Source: Bradyrhizobium frederickii
GTDB taxonomy: Bacteria > Pseudomonadota > Alphaproteobacteria > Rhizobiales > Xanthobacteraceae
Direction of reading: 5' to 3'
DNA length: 64,000 nt
Assembly: GCF_004570865.1 (NCBI RefSeq)
Contig: NZ_SPQS01000024.1
Span: 1 to 64,000, forward strand
Shown here: one piece after another, positions 52,067 through 61,307 of the stretch
Position numbering within the stretch: the stretch's first letter is position 1
Layout: each line of letters opens with the position of its first letter
Notes under the pieces: generated by a model
Database searches by the model: none
What the model was told of the DNA's origin: nothing
What the model saw: the letters and a program-made list of their open reading frames with translations, nothing else
Program-made: the position numbers and the translations under genes

Positions 52067-52597
52067 CTACTTCCCCGGCACCGTTGTCGCGCCCTCGCCG
52101 AGGTCGCGCTGCATCATCACCGTATCCAGCCAGCGGCCGAATTTCAGCCCGACATTGGGATGCGTGCCGATCATCTTGAAGCCGCCCTTGGTGTGCACGC
52201 CGATCGAGCCGGCATTGGCGGAATCGCCGATCACCGCGATCATCTGGCGGAAGCCGCGCGCCTCGCATTCGGCAACCAGCCGCTCCAGCAGCAACGAGCC
52301 GATACCGCGGCGGTGGAAAGAAGGATCGAGATAGATCGAGTTCTCGACCGTGAAGCGATAGGCCGGCCGCGGCCGATAGGCGCCGGCATAGGCGTAGCCG
52401 GCCACGCGTCCCTCGAGGATGGCGACGAAATAGGGATAGCCGCCGTCGATCAGCGTGCGGTAGCGGCGCGTCATCTCGGCGAGGTCGGGCGGCTCCAGCT
52501 CGAACGTCGCCGTGCCCTCGCGGACGGCCTGCTGGTAGATGGCGGTGATGGCGGGAAGTTCGGCCTCGGTGGTGGGCCTGATTTCGGGTGCGGACAT
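52067..52597 (-). CDS. GNAT N-acetyltransferase (phosphinothricin acetyltransferase-like)
   Basis: From the ATG at 52597 the protein is 176 residues. It has the GNAT core: EIRPTTEAELPAITAIYQQA, YAYAGAYRPRPAYRFTVENS, the acetyl-CoA loop LDPSFHRRGIGSLLLERL, and IGVHTKGGFKMIGTHPNVGL at the end, as in Pat/bar-type and MddA methionine-sulfone/sulfoximine acetyltransferases. The natural substrate is probably an amino-acid analogue. The longer frame from 52645 is less likely. Confidence 0.9.
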   Translation of the reverse strand: MSAPEIRPTTEAELPAITAIYQQAVREGTATFELEPPDLAEMTRRYRTLIDGGYPYFVAILEGRVAGYAYAGAYRPRPAYRFTVENSIYLDPSFHRRGIGSLLLERLVAECEARGFRQMIAVIGDSANAGSIGVHTKGGFKMIGTHPNVGLKFGRWLDTVMMQRDLGEGATTVPGK

Positions 52598-52647
52598 GGC
52601 GTGAAGATAGCAGGGACGCAGCGATGAGCAACGCTGTTCCCGCATAC

Positions 52648-52776
52648 GTCATGGCCGGGCTTGTCCCGGCCATCCACGTTCTTCCGCGCCTTCGACTGCC
52701 GAGGTCGTGGATGCCCGGGCCTTCGCCTCGCCGAAGCGGCTTCGGCCGCGCAGGCGGGACGAGCCTGGGCATGACG
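52648..52776. repeat. Intergenic paired-palindrome repeat, family D copy 2
   Basis: GTCATGGCCGGGCTTGTCCC and GGCCATCCACG at the left; GTGGATGCCCGGGCCTTCGC, GCCGAAGCGGCTTCGGCCGC and GACGAGCCTGGGCATGAC at the right, nearly identical to copy 1. It lies upstream of the GNAT gene and downstream of the BI-1 gene's terminator. Confidence 0.88.
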
Positions 52777-52802
52777 AGGAGTTCATGACTCACGCAAACA
52801 AA

Positions 52803-52826
52803 AACCCCGGCCTTTCGGCCGGGGTT
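52803..52826 (-). terminator. Intrinsic terminator of the BI-1/YccA gene
   Basis: AACCCCGGCC and GGCCGGGGTT form a perfect ten-base stem with a four-base loop. On the minus strand it is followed by TTTTTGTTTG, 25 bases after the BI-1 gene stop. A strong terminator. Confidence 0.93.
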
Positions 52827-52851
52827 GGTGTCGTTCGCTCTGGTCCGTCGC

Positions 52852-53643
52852 CTACTCGCGCTGGCCGAGCAGCTGCAGGAGCAGCGTGAACAGGTTGATG
52901 AAGTTCAGGTACAGCGACAGCGCGCCGGTGATGGCCGCACGCTCTGCGATGTCACCGCCGGCCGAGGCATAGCCGTAGATGTAGTCGTTCTTCAGCCGCT
53001 GGGTATCCCAGGCGGTGAGGCCCGAGAACACCAGCACGCCGACCACCGACACGATGAACTGCAGCATCGAGCTGGCCAGGAACAGGTTCACCAGGCTGGC
53101 GATGATGATGCCGATCAGGCCCATGAACAGGAACGAGCCCATCCCGGTCAGGTCACGCTTGGTGGTGTAGCCGTAGAGGCTCAGCGCACCGAAGGTGGCC
53201 GCGGTGATGAAGAACACCCGCACGATCGAGGTGTGCGTGAACACCAGGAAGATCGACGACAGCGAGATGCCCATCAGCGCCGAGAACACCCAGAACAGGA
53301 CCTGGGCGGTCGAGGGGGCGAGACGGTTGATGCCCGCCGAGATCACGAACACCATGGCGAGCGGCGCGAGCATGAACAGCCACTTCAGGGGGCTGACGAA
53401 CATGGCGTATCCGAACGGCGTCAGGAACAGCTTGCCGACGCGGACCGCGTCCGCCGTCGGAACGTCGGTCACGGCGGCCATGTAGACGCCGAGCGCGGCA
53501 AGGCCGGTGATGGCCAGGCCGATGCTCATGTAATTGTAGATGCGCAGCATATAGGCGCGCAGGCCGGCATCGACCGTCGCGGCGTCAACACGCCCGGCGG
53601 CCCTGCCGAAAGGAGAAGCGTAGTTACGGTCTAGGTCCGACAT
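52852..53643 (-). CDS. Bax inhibitor-1/YccA family membrane protein
   Basis: The 263-residue protein starts MSDLDRNYASPFGRAAGRVD and has seven membrane helices, with the BI-1 signature VFSGLTAWDTQRLKNDYIYG near the end, which carries the conserved Asp. Bacterial BI-1 proteins are Ca2+-leak channels or FtsH-associated (YccA). The longer frame to 53727 is unlikely because it lacks the usual opening. A strong terminator follows. Confidence 0.93.
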   Translation of the reverse strand: MSDLDRNYASPFGRAAGRVDAATVDAGLRAYMLRIYNYMSIGLAITGLAALGVYMAAVTDVPTADAVRVGKLFLTPFGYAMFVSPLKWLFMLAPLAMVFVISAGINRLAPSTAQVLFWVFSALMGISLSSIFLVFTHTSIVRVFFITAATFGALSLYGYTTKRDLTGMGSFLFMGLIGIIIASLVNLFLASSMLQFIVSVVGVLVFSGLTAWDTQRLKNDYIYGYASAGGDIAERAAITGALSLYLNFINLFTLLLQLLGQRE

Positions 53644-53924
53644 GGTCGAATTCCCGTTGGTTGGTCCGGTCCGGCACGAGGGTCGCCATGCCGCCGGTTC
53701 GTCAAATTCTATCTCGGATACCGACACCAGCCGACTAAATTTTGGCTAACAATCGGGGCTCCGAACCCACTCGATATGTGGGAAACTAACACATTCGCTG
53801 CAACCTTCCACGCGCGGCTGAATGTCGCCCTTGGCGGCAATCCTGACGCGAACCTGACGAGCAGTCGTGGTTAATCGCGGGAATCGTGCGATTCCGCATC
53901 CGGGCTGCCCCCCGCTACATTTTG

Positions 53925-56495
53925 TCACAAATTCCGCAACACCGTGGCGGGCTTTTTGTTCAACGCCAGCAGCGTGCCCGCGAGCCCCAGCCCGACGGTG
54001 ACGACGAGCGCGGCCGCCACGACCCCGGCCGCGCTGCCGGCCTGCCAGACGAAGCTCAGCGTCATCAGCCGCGTCACGATCATCCAGGCCGCGACGCTGC
54101 CGGCGATCACGCCGAACAATGCGGTGGCGAGCCCGATCAGGAGGTATTCGAGCGCATAGGCGCCCAGCAGCCGCAGCCGCGTCGCGCCCAGCGTCTTAAG
54201 GATCACGGCATCGTAGACCCGGTGGCGATGACCGGCGGCGAGCGCCCCGCCCAGCACCAGGATCGCCGAGATCAGGGTCACCGCGCTGGCGCCGCGAATC
54301 GCCAGCGCCAGATTGGTCACCACCGAGCCGACCGTCTCCATCACCTCGCGCACCCGCACGCTCGTCACCATCGGATAGGCGTCGGCGACCTGCTTGATGA
54401 TCTTGCCGTCGGCTGCCGCATTCCCGCCCGGTTCCGTCAGTGTCGCGATATGGGTGTGGGGCGCGCCCTTGAAGGCGTTCGGCGAGAACACCAGAACGAA
54501 GTTGATGCCGAGTCCCTGCCAGTCGATGGTGCGCAGATTGCCGATTTTGGCCGGGATGTCGCGGCCGAGCACGTTGACCACGATCTCGTCGCCGAGCTTG
54601 AGGCCCAGTCCGTCGGCGATCTTCTTCTCCATCGAGACCAGCGTCGGGCCGGAATAATCGGCGCTCCACCATTCGCCCTCGACGACCTTGGAGCCTTTGG
54701 GCAGCTCGGCGGTATAGGTCAGGCCGCGGTCGCTCTGCAGCACCCATTCGGAATCGGTGGACGGCTTGAGCTCCTCGGCGCGCAGCCCGCGCGCGGCGAC
54801 GATGCGTCCGCGCAGCATCGGCACGTCCTCGACCTTCGCGCCGGGCGCGATCTTGCGGAGATAATCGTCGAACGGTGCGGCCTGCGCGCTCGGAATGTCG
54901 ATGAAGAAGAACGACGGCGCCTGATCGGGGAGGGCCGCGAGGAACTGCCGCCGCAGATTGCCGTCGATCTGGGTGATGGTGACGAGCACGGCGAGCCCGA
55001 GCCCCAGCGACAGCACGACCGAGGGCGTCAGCGCGCCCGGCCGGTGGATGTTGGCGATCGCGAGCCGCAGCATCGGCAGCCGCGTCCGCGGCAGCCGCCG
55101 CGCGATCGCCATCAGCAGGGCGGCGATGCCGCGCAGCAGGGCGAACACGACGACCGAGGAGGCCACGAATACCGCGGCGATGCGCTTGTCGAAGGAGAGC
55201 CCGATCACCACGGTGATCAGCAGCGCGATCACCACGCCCATGAACACGACGTAGCCTGCGCGCGGCCGGTGCCATTCCGAGCTGATGGTGTCGCGGAACA
55301 GCGCCGCCACCGGCACGTCGTGGACGCGTCCGAGCGGCCACAGGCCGAAGGCCAGCGCGGTCAGGAGGCCGTAGACGAACGACAGCGCGAGCTCGTCGGC
55401 ATGCACGGCCGGCACCACCGGCAGCGGCAGCAGCTTGCCGAACAGGCCAACGATGGCGAACGGCATGGCGGCGCCGAGCGCAAGGCCGATCGCCGAGCCC
55501 ACGCCCGCGAGCACGAGAACCTGCGCCAGGTAGATGCCGAACACGTCGCGACCGGTGGCGCCGACGGCCTTGAGGGTCGCGATCACCTCGAGCCGGCGGT
55601 CGATATGGCTCTTCACGGCATTGGCGACGCCGACACCGCCGACCAGCAGCGCCGCGAGCCCGACCAGCGTCAGGAACTGGGTGAAGCGGTTGATGTTGCG
55701 TTCGAGCTGCGGCGAAGCGTTGGAGCGGCTGCGGATCTCCCAGCCGGCCTGCGGCGCGGCGCTGCGCGCATCCGCGATGAAGGCTTCGGTGGCGCGCTCG
55801 TTGTTGGCGGTGTCAGGCAGCTTCACCCGGTAGACCCAGCGCACCAGGCTGCCGGGCTGGATCAGGCCGGTGGCGCGCAGGCCCGATTCGCTGATCAGGA
55901 AGCGCGGGCCGAAACCGATGCCGCCGGCGAGCTTGTCGGGCTCGGCTTCGACCGTCGAGCGGATCTGGAAGGTCGCCGAGCCGATCGTGACACGGTCGCC
56001 GGTCTTCAGCGACAGCCGCGCCAGCAGCGTCGGGTCGGCGGCCGCGCCGAACGCGCCGTCGCGCTCCGCGAGCAGGTCGGACATGGGCAATTGTGGCGCC
56101 AGCGTCAGCTGGCCCAGCATCGGATAGGTGTCGTCGACCGCCTTCATCTCGACCAGTGCGAGCTGGCCGTCGGCCGCGCGCGCCATGCCGCGCAAGGTGG
56201 TGGCGGTCGACACCGTGCCGCGCGAGCGCAGGAAGGCGACCTCCTCGGGTTTCGCTTCGCGCTGGAACAGCACGAAGGAGACGTCGCCGCCGAGCAGCGT
56301 CCGGCCCTCGCGGGCAAGGCCGTCGGAGAGGCTCGCCGACACCGAGCCGACGCCGGCGATCGCCATGACGCCGAGCGCGATACAGGCGATGAAGACGTAG
56401 AAGCCGCGCAGGCCGCCGCGCAATTCGCGCAGCGCGTAGCGCAGCGACAGCGCGACGCCGCCCGGCTTGGCGAAGGGTTCGGCCGCCGCGCTCAT
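53925..56495 (-). CDS. FtsX-family ABC transporter permease (YbbP-like)
   Basis: The 856-residue protein has an N-terminal membrane helix (GFYVFIACIALGVMAIAGVG), a large periplasmic part, and two groups of helices with FtsX-type domains (FTQFLTLVGLAALLVGGVGV and VTLISAILVLGGALAAGHRH). This is the arrangement of YbbP in E. coli, whose ATPase YbbA and thioesterase TesA are neighbours; the same trio occurs here. The exported substrate is unknown, possibly a lipid or acylated compound. Its start overlaps the ATPase stop by four bases. Confidence 0.92.
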   Translation of the reverse strand: MSAAAEPFAKPGGVALSLRYALRELRGGLRGFYVFIACIALGVMAIAGVGSVSASLSDGLAREGRTLLGGDVSFVLFQREAKPEEVAFLRSRGTVSTATTLRGMARAADGQLALVEMKAVDDTYPMLGQLTLAPQLPMSDLLAERDGAFGAAADPTLLARLSLKTGDRVTIGSATFQIRSTVEAEPDKLAGGIGFGPRFLISESGLRATGLIQPGSLVRWVYRVKLPDTANNERATEAFIADARSAAPQAGWEIRSRSNASPQLERNINRFTQFLTLVGLAALLVGGVGVANAVKSHIDRRLEVIATLKAVGATGRDVFGIYLAQVLVLAGVGSAIGLALGAAMPFAIVGLFGKLLPLPVVPAVHADELALSFVYGLLTALAFGLWPLGRVHDVPVAALFRDTISSEWHRPRAGYVVFMGVVIALLITVVIGLSFDKRIAAVFVASSVVVFALLRGIAALLMAIARRLPRTRLPMLRLAIANIHRPGALTPSVVLSLGLGLAVLVTITQIDGNLRRQFLAALPDQAPSFFFIDIPSAQAAPFDDYLRKIAPGAKVEDVPMLRGRIVAARGLRAEELKPSTDSEWVLQSDRGLTYTAELPKGSKVVEGEWWSADYSGPTLVSMEKKIADGLGLKLGDEIVVNVLGRDIPAKIGNLRTIDWQGLGINFVLVFSPNAFKGAPHTHIATLTEPGGNAAADGKIIKQVADAYPMVTSVRVREVMETVGSVVTNLALAIRGASAVTLISAILVLGGALAAGHRHRVYDAVILKTLGATRLRLLGAYALEYLLIGLATALFGVIAGSVAAWMIVTRLMTLSFVWQAGSAAGVVAAALVVTVGLGLAGTLLALNKKPATVLRNL

Positions 56496-57214
56496 GCCGG
56501 CGCAGACTGCGTGTCGATGTGGCCCGAACGCAGGCGGATCACGCGATCGCAGCGATGCGCCAGCGAGGAATCGTGCGTCACCAGCACCAAGGTCATGCCG
56601 CGCTCGGCGTGCTTGCTGAACAGGAGATCGACGATCTGTTGTCCGGTGGCCTCGTCGAGATTTCCGGTCGGCTCGTCGGCGACGAGGATGGCGGGATCGG
56701 GCGCCAGTGCGCGGGCCAGCGCGACGCGCTGCTGCTCGCCGCCGGAGAGCTGCGTCGGATAATGATGCAGGCGGTCGCCGAGCCCGACGGATTGCAGCTC
56801 CTCTGCCGCGCGCCTCGCGGCATCGGGATTGCCGGCAAGCTCGAGCGGCACCGCGACGTTCTCCAGCGCCGTCATGGTCGGGATCAAGTGAAAGGACTGG
56901 AAGACGATGCCGACCTGGCGGCCGCGGAAGCGCGCCAGCGCGTCCTCGTCGAGGGCATTGAAAGGCGTGCCTGAGACCACCACCTCTCCGCTATCAGGAC
57001 GCTCCAGCCCCGCCATCACCATCAGCAGCGTGGATTTGCCCGAGCCTGACGGGCCGATCAGGCCGACCGTCTCGCTCCGGCCGACTCGCAAGCTGATATC
57101 CTTGAGGATGTGAACGCGTGCCGCGCCTGTGCCCAATGAGAGATTGACGTTGGAGATGGCGATGGTGTCCGCCGAAGCGACGGCGAGCGAAGAGGTATCG
57201 ATGCGAGTGTCCAT
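56492..57214 (-). CDS. ABC transporter ATPase (YbbA-like)
   Basis: From the ATG at 57214 the protein is 240 residues. Walker A is LIGPSGSGKSTLLMVMAGLE, signature QLSGGEQQRVALARALAPDP, Walker B ILVADEPTGNLDEATG, with the MacB/LolD-type pattern GIVFQSFHLIPTMTALENVA. It is the partner of the permease downstream (ATGA overlap). A TTG at 57232 is possible. The start region overlaps head-to-head with the arylesterase start. Confidence 0.93.
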   Translation of the reverse strand: MDTRIDTSSLAVASADTIAISNVNLSLGTGAARVHILKDISLRVGRSETVGLIGPSGSGKSTLLMVMAGLERPDSGEVVVSGTPFNALDEDALARFRGRQVGIVFQSFHLIPTMTALENVAVPLELAGNPDAARRAAEELQSVGLGDRLHHYPTQLSGGEQQRVALARALAPDPAILVADEPTGNLDEATGQQIVDLLFSKHAERGMTLVLVTHDSSLAHRCDRVIRLRSGHIDTQSAPA

Positions 57215-57905
57215 GGTCCGGTCATATGGCAACTCCGCTAGCGCGGTCGAGAGGCGTTACGGATTGTTCATGCACATAGCCGTGTTGATGCTCGCCTTCA
57301 TGACAATGGCGAACCCGGCTTGGGCGGACGCGACAAGACCGATCAAGCTCGTCGTTCTCGGCGATTCCCTGAGCGCCGGTCTCGGCCTGCCGGCTCAGGA
57401 CGCGTTCCCGGCCAAGCTGAAAAAATCCTTGCAAGACAAAGGCATAGATGTCGACATGACCAATGCCGGGGTGTCCGGCGACACCACCTCGGGCGGCCGC
57501 GACCGGCTCGACTGGTCGGTCCCCGAGGGAACCGACGGGGTCATCGTCGAGCTCGGCGCCAACGACGCCTTGCGCGGCCTCGATCCCGATCTGGCGCGCG
57601 CCGCGCTCACCGACATCGTCCAGCGGCTCAAGGCGCGCAAGATCGCGGTGATGCTGTGCGGCATGCTGGCGCCGCCGAATTACGGCGCCGATTATGCCGC
57701 GCGATTCAATTCGATTTATCCGGATCTGGCGAAAAAATTCGACGTGCCGCTCTACCCTTTCTTTCTCGAGGGTGTTGCGGCCGACGCCAAGCTCAACCAG
57801 GCCGACGGCATTCATCCGACCGCGGCCGGCGTCGACATCATCGTCGGCAACATCATGCCCGCGGTGCAGGCATTCCTTGGCACGATCGCTGAGCAACGGC
57901 GTTGA
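57201..57905 (+). CDS. SGNH-type arylesterase/lysophospholipase (TesA-like)
   Basis: From the ATG at 57201, preceded by AGAGG at 57191-57195, the protein is 234 residues. It has a signal peptide (HIAVLMLAFMTMANPAWA), the catalytic Ser in VVLGDSLSAGLGLPAQDAF, the Gly block DMTNAGVSGDTTSGG, the Asn in VIVELGANDALRGL, and Asp-x-x-His in QADGIHPTAAG. This is the periplasmic SGNH hydrolase TesA family. It faces the YbbA/YbbP-like pair, as E. coli tesA does. A start at 57213 or 57268 is possible. Confidence 0.93.
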   Translation: MRVSMVRSYGNSASAVERRYGLFMHIAVLMLAFMTMANPAWADATRPIKLVVLGDSLSAGLGLPAQDAFPAKLKKSLQDKGIDVDMTNAGVSGDTTSGGRDRLDWSVPEGTDGVIVELGANDALRGLDPDLARAALTDIVQRLKARKIAVMLCGMLAPPNYGADYAARFNSIYPDLAKKFDVPLYPFFLEGVAADAKLNQADGIHPTAAGVDIIVGNIMPAVQAFLGTIAEQRR

Positions 57906-58076
57906 AAGCAGGCAGTGCTCGCCGTAATTCCCAGGGTTTTACCGGGGTGAGGCGCGGCGTGCTTCGCAGAGTCACACAACTGCGATAGGAATCAAGGTAC
58001 CGGTGATTCGTCGCCGGCTCTAATTTGGATATGATCCTGCTCAGGGATCGTACCCAAGCATCGGGAGTGCGAAACG

Positions 58077-58613
58077 ATGCCGCGTTTGTTCACGGGTCTG
58101 GAAATTCCGGCCGAGATCGGCCAGGCGCTTTCCAACTTGAGAGGAGGCCTTCCCGGCGCCCGCTGGATCGATCCCGAAAATTATCACGTCACCTTGCGCT
58201 TCATCGGCGATATCGACGGCGTCTCCGCCAACGAGATCGCCTCGATGCTGTTTCGCGTCGATCGCAAGCCGTTCGAGGTCAAGGTGCAGGGCCTCACCAG
58301 TTTCGGCGGCCGCAAGCCGCGCGCCGTCGTTGCGACCATCGCACCGAGCAAGCCGCTGATGGAATTGCAGGCCGAGCTCGAACGCATGATGCAGCGGATC
58401 GGCCTCAATCCCGAAGGCCGCAAATACATCCCGCATGTGACGCTGGCCCGGCTGCACGATGCCACCGACCGCGACGTCGCCGACTATCTCTCGCTGCGCG
58501 GCTATTTCCCGAGCAAGGCGTTCATGGCCGAGCGCTTTGTGCTGTTCTCCTCGCGCGCCTCGACCGGCGGCGGCCCGTATGTCGTGGAGGACGCCTACGA
58601 GCTGTGTGCGTGA
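58077..58613 (+). CDS. thpR: RNA 2',3'-cyclic phosphodiesterase
   Basis: ThpR opens 2',3'-cyclic phosphates on RNA (historically called 2'-5' RNA ligase). The 178-residue protein begins PRLFTGLEIPAEIGQALSNL and has the two catalytic HxTx motifs: YHVTLRFIGDIDG (near residue 40) and IPHVTLARLHDATDRDVADY (near residue 125). Length is standard. Family E repeat copy 5 follows just after the stop. Confidence 0.95.
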   Translation: MPRLFTGLEIPAEIGQALSNLRGGLPGARWIDPENYHVTLRFIGDIDGVSANEIASMLFRVDRKPFEVKVQGLTSFGGRKPRAVVATIAPSKPLMELQAELERMMQRIGLNPEGRKYIPHVTLARLHDATDRDVADYLSLRGYFPSKAFMAERFVLFSSRASTGGGPYVVEDAYELCA

Positions 58614-58625
58614 TTTCTTTCTTCA

Positions 58626-58762
58626 CCTCTCCCCGCTTGCGGGGAGAGGTCGGATCGCTTTTGCGATCCGGGTGAGGGGGTACAGGTCTCACTGCGATCT
58701 CAAGCGCGGAGAGAGGCCCCTCACCCCAGCCCTCTCCCCGTAAGAACGGGGCGAGGGAGAGG
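58626..58762. repeat. Intergenic paired-palindrome repeat, family E copy 5
   Basis: CCTCTCCCCGCTTGCGGGGA and GAGGTCGGATCGCTTTTGCG at the left, CCTCACCCCAGCCCTCTCCC and CCGTAAGAACGGGGCGAGGG at the right. It matches copy 3 closely, including the GTGAGGGGGTAC block. It lies between thpR and zapE. Confidence 0.87.
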
Positions 58763-58828
58763 AAACCGCATACCCCGTCCACCAATTCACGGGTTGCAAT
58801 TTCCGCCGGTCTCTGGCGGTAAAGGGCC

Positions 58829-60013
58829 ATGCTCTCGACCCCCAGTTCCCCCTTCAGTGACGCCTATCAGGCCCAGATCGCCTCAGGTGCGATCGAGCCC
58901 GATGCCGCGCAGGCCGAGGTCGCCGGGGCCTATGCGGCGCTCGACATGCGGCTTTCGACCTACAAGCCGCAGCGCAAGCAGGGCCTGCTCAGCCGGCTGT
59001 TCAGCAGCGACAAGGACGAGGCGCCGCGCGGGCTCTACGTCCATGGCGAGGTCGGCCGCGGCAAGACCATGCTGATGGATCTGTTCTTCCAGCACGCCAC
59101 GGTGGAGCACAAGCGGCGCGCGCATTTCCACGAATTCATGGCCGACGTGCATGAGCGCATTTACGACTATCGCCAGAGCATCGCGCGCGGCGAGATCGCC
59201 GACGGCGACGTCATCGCGCTGACGGCGAATGCGATCTTCGAGGAGAGCTGGCTGCTCTGCTTCGACGAATTCCACGTCACCGACATCGCGGACGCGATGA
59301 TCCTGGGACGCCTGTTCGCCAAATTGTTCGAGCTCGGCACCGTCGTGGTCGCGACCTCCAACGTGGCGCCTGACGATCTCTACAAAGGCGGCCTGAACCG
59401 CTCGCTGTTCCTGCCCTTCATCAAGCAGATCACCGACCACATGGACGTCGCGCGGCTCGATGCGCGCACCGACTTCCGGCTGGAGAAGCTGCAGGGCGTG
59501 CCGATGTGGCTGACGCCGGCGGATGGCGATGCGGACGCGGCGCTCGACCGCGCCTGGTTGCGGATGTCCGGCGGCGCCAAATGCCGGTCGCGCGACATCT
59601 CGATCAAGGGCCGCATCCTGCACGTGCCGTGCTCTGCTCACGGCGTGGCGCGGTTTTCGTTCGCCGACCTCTGCGAGAAGCCGCTCGGCGCATCGGATTA
59701 CCTCAGGCTGGCGCACGACTATCACACCATCCTGGTCGACCATATTCCAGTGATGGACTTCTCCCAGCGCAACGCCGCCAAGCGCTTCATCACGCTGATC
59801 GACACGCTCTATGACAATGCGGTGAAGCTGATGGCCTCGGCCGACGCCAACCCGATTTCGCTGTATCTCGCCCATGAGGGCGTTGAGGCCATGGAGTTCA
59901 AGCGGACCGCCTCGCGCCTGATCGAGATGAGCTCGGAATCCTATCTGGCGCTGGCTCACGGCCGCAAGGATTCCACCGCCAGCGGCTCCACCAAGGGCCT
60001 GGTGGAGACTTAA
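58829..60013 (+). CDS. zapE: AFG1/ZapE family ATPase
   Basis: ZapE is a P-loop ATPase that acts on the Z ring under low oxygen in E. coli and resembles mitochondrial AFG1. The 394-residue protein has YVHGEVGRGKTMLMDLFFQH, SWLLCFDEFHVTDIADAMIL (Walker B) and VVVATSNVAPDDLYKGGLNR. Length is standard. A 20-base tandem duplication covers the last codons and the stop. mdh and sucCD lie downstream, as in other alphaproteobacteria. Confidence 0.94.
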   Translation: MLSTPSSPFSDAYQAQIASGAIEPDAAQAEVAGAYAALDMRLSTYKPQRKQGLLSRLFSSDKDEAPRGLYVHGEVGRGKTMLMDLFFQHATVEHKRRAHFHEFMADVHERIYDYRQSIARGEIADGDVIALTANAIFEESWLLCFDEFHVTDIADAMILGRLFAKLFELGTVVVATSNVAPDDLYKGGLNRSLFLPFIKQITDHMDVARLDARTDFRLEKLQGVPMWLTPADGDADAALDRAWLRMSGGAKCRSRDISIKGRILHVPCSAHGVARFSFADLCEKPLGASDYLRLAHDYHTILVDHIPVMDFSQRNAAKRFITLIDTLYDNAVKLMASADANPISLYLAHEGVEAMEFKRTASRLIEMSSESYLALAHGRKDSTASGSTKGLVET

Positions 60014-60032
60014 AGGGCCTGGTGGAGACTTA
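59993..60032. repeat. 20-base tandem duplication at the zapE stop
   Basis: The unit AAGGGCCTGGTGGAGACTTA is present twice in perfect tandem at 59993-60012 and 60013-60032. The zapE stop (TAA, 60011-60013) lies at the junction, so the second copy is outside the gene and the protein is unchanged. Confidence 0.95.
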
Positions 60033-60054
60033 AGTCCTATTTGTGCCAGCGCTG

Positions 60055-60156
60055 TCATTCCGGGGCGTCGCGAAGCGGCGAGCCCGGAATCCATCCATCG
60101 GCGCGCTCTGTCGCCCGATGGATTCCGGGTTCGTGCTTCGCACGCCCCGGAATGAC
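60055..60156. repeat. Intergenic paired-palindrome repeat, family C copy 4
   Basis: GTCATTCCGGGGCGTCGCGA with GCGGCGAGCCCGGAATCCAT at the left; GATGGATTCCGGGTTCGTGC and TTCGCACGCCCCGGAATGAC at the right. It lies between zapE and mdh, two genes on the same strand. Confidence 0.87.
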
Positions 60157-60284
60157 GAGGATGTGGCTGGCGGCTATCGCGGCAAGCCCGACAATTGGGC
60201 ATTGGGCGACTTGAACGGGGGAGGCGAAAGGGATAACCACCCGTCTCAGTTTCCCCTCCTTACGTGTCTAAAGGACAGGCTCAC

Positions 60285-61253
60285 ATGGCGCGCGACAAGA
60301 TTGCTTTGATTGGCTCCGGTCAGATCGGCGGAACGCTGGCTCACCTCATCGGCCTGAAAGAACTGGGCGACGTCGTGATGTTCGACATCGCCGAGGGCGT
60401 GCCGCAGGGCAAGGCGCTCGACATCGCGCAGTCCTCGCCGGTCGACGGTTTTGATGCGCATTACACCGGCGCCAATTCCTACGAGGCGCTCGACAATGCC
60501 AAGGTCTGCATCGTCACCGCCGGCGTGCCGCGCAAGCCCGGCATGAGCCGCGACGACCTGCTCTCCATCAACCTCAAGGTCATGGAGCAGGTCGGTGCCG
60601 GCATCAAGAAATACGCGCCCGACGCCTTCGTCATCTGCATCACCAACCCGCTCGACGCCATGGTCTGGGCGCTGCAGAAGGCTTCGGGCCTGCCGCACAA
60701 GAAGGTCGTCGGCATGGCCGGCGTGCTGGATTCGGCCCGCTTCCGCTACTTCCTGGCCGACGAGTTCAACGTCTCGGTCGAGGACGTCACCGCCTTCGTG
60801 CTCGGCGGCCATGGCGACACCATGGTGCCGCTGGTGAAGTATTCCACCGTCGCCGGCATTCCGCTGCCCGACCTCGTCAAGATGGGCTGGACCTCGCAGG
60901 CGCGGCTCGACGAGATCGTCGACCGCACCCGCAACGGCGGCGCCGAGATCGTCAATCTGCTCAAGACCGGCTCGGCCTTCTACGCGCCGGCTGCCTCGGC
61001 CATCGCGATGGCCGAGAGCTATCTGCGTGACAAGAAGCGCGTTTTGCCCTGCGCCGCCTACCTGAACGGCGAATACAGCGTGAAGGACATGTATGTCGGC
61101 GTGCCCGTCGTGATCGGCGCCAAGGGCGTCGAGCGCGTCGTCGAGATCGAGCTTGCCGGCAAGGACCGCGAGGCCTTCGACAAGTCGGTCGGTGCCGTCC
61201 AGGGCCTGGTCGATGCCTGCAAGAAGATCGCCCCCGATCTTCTCGGCCGCTAA
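60285..61253 (+). CDS. mdh: Malate dehydrogenase
   Basis: Mdh oxidises malate to oxaloacetate with NAD. From the ATG at 60285 (AAGGACAG upstream) it is 322 residues. NAD motif: IALIGSGQIGGTLAHLI; substrate arginines in GVPRKPGMSRDDLLSINLKV; catalytic His in VLGGHGDTMVPLVKYSTVAG. This is the lactate-dehydrogenase-like alphaproteobacterial form. A strong terminator follows, so sucC has its own promoter. Confidence 0.97.
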   Translation: MARDKIALIGSGQIGGTLAHLIGLKELGDVVMFDIAEGVPQGKALDIAQSSPVDGFDAHYTGANSYEALDNAKVCIVTAGVPRKPGMSRDDLLSINLKVMEQVGAGIKKYAPDAFVICITNPLDAMVWALQKASGLPHKKVVGMAGVLDSARFRYFLADEFNVSVEDVTAFVLGGHGDTMVPLVKYSTVAGIPLPDLVKMGWTSQARLDEIVDRTRNGGAEIVNLLKTGSAFYAPAASAIAMAESYLRDKKRVLPCAAYLNGEYSVKDMYVGVPVVIGAKGVERVVEIELAGKDREAFDKSVGAVQGLVDACKKIAPDLLGR

Positions 61254-61268
61254 GGCGCAAAACACTTC

Positions 61269-61307
61269 CCGCCGAAGACCGAAAACCCGGTCTTCGGCGG
61301 TTTCATT
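61269..61307 (+). terminator. Intrinsic terminator of mdh
   Basis: CCGCCGAAGACCG and CGGTCTTCGGCGG form a perfect 13-base stem with a six-base loop, followed by TTTCATTT. It lies 16 bases after the mdh stop. Confidence 0.92.

Noticed and set aside
53886..56762. 958-codon open frame antisense to the FtsX-type permease
   Set aside because: Low-complexity Arg/Gln/Gly-rich translation with no family match; the permease is coherent on the minus strand.
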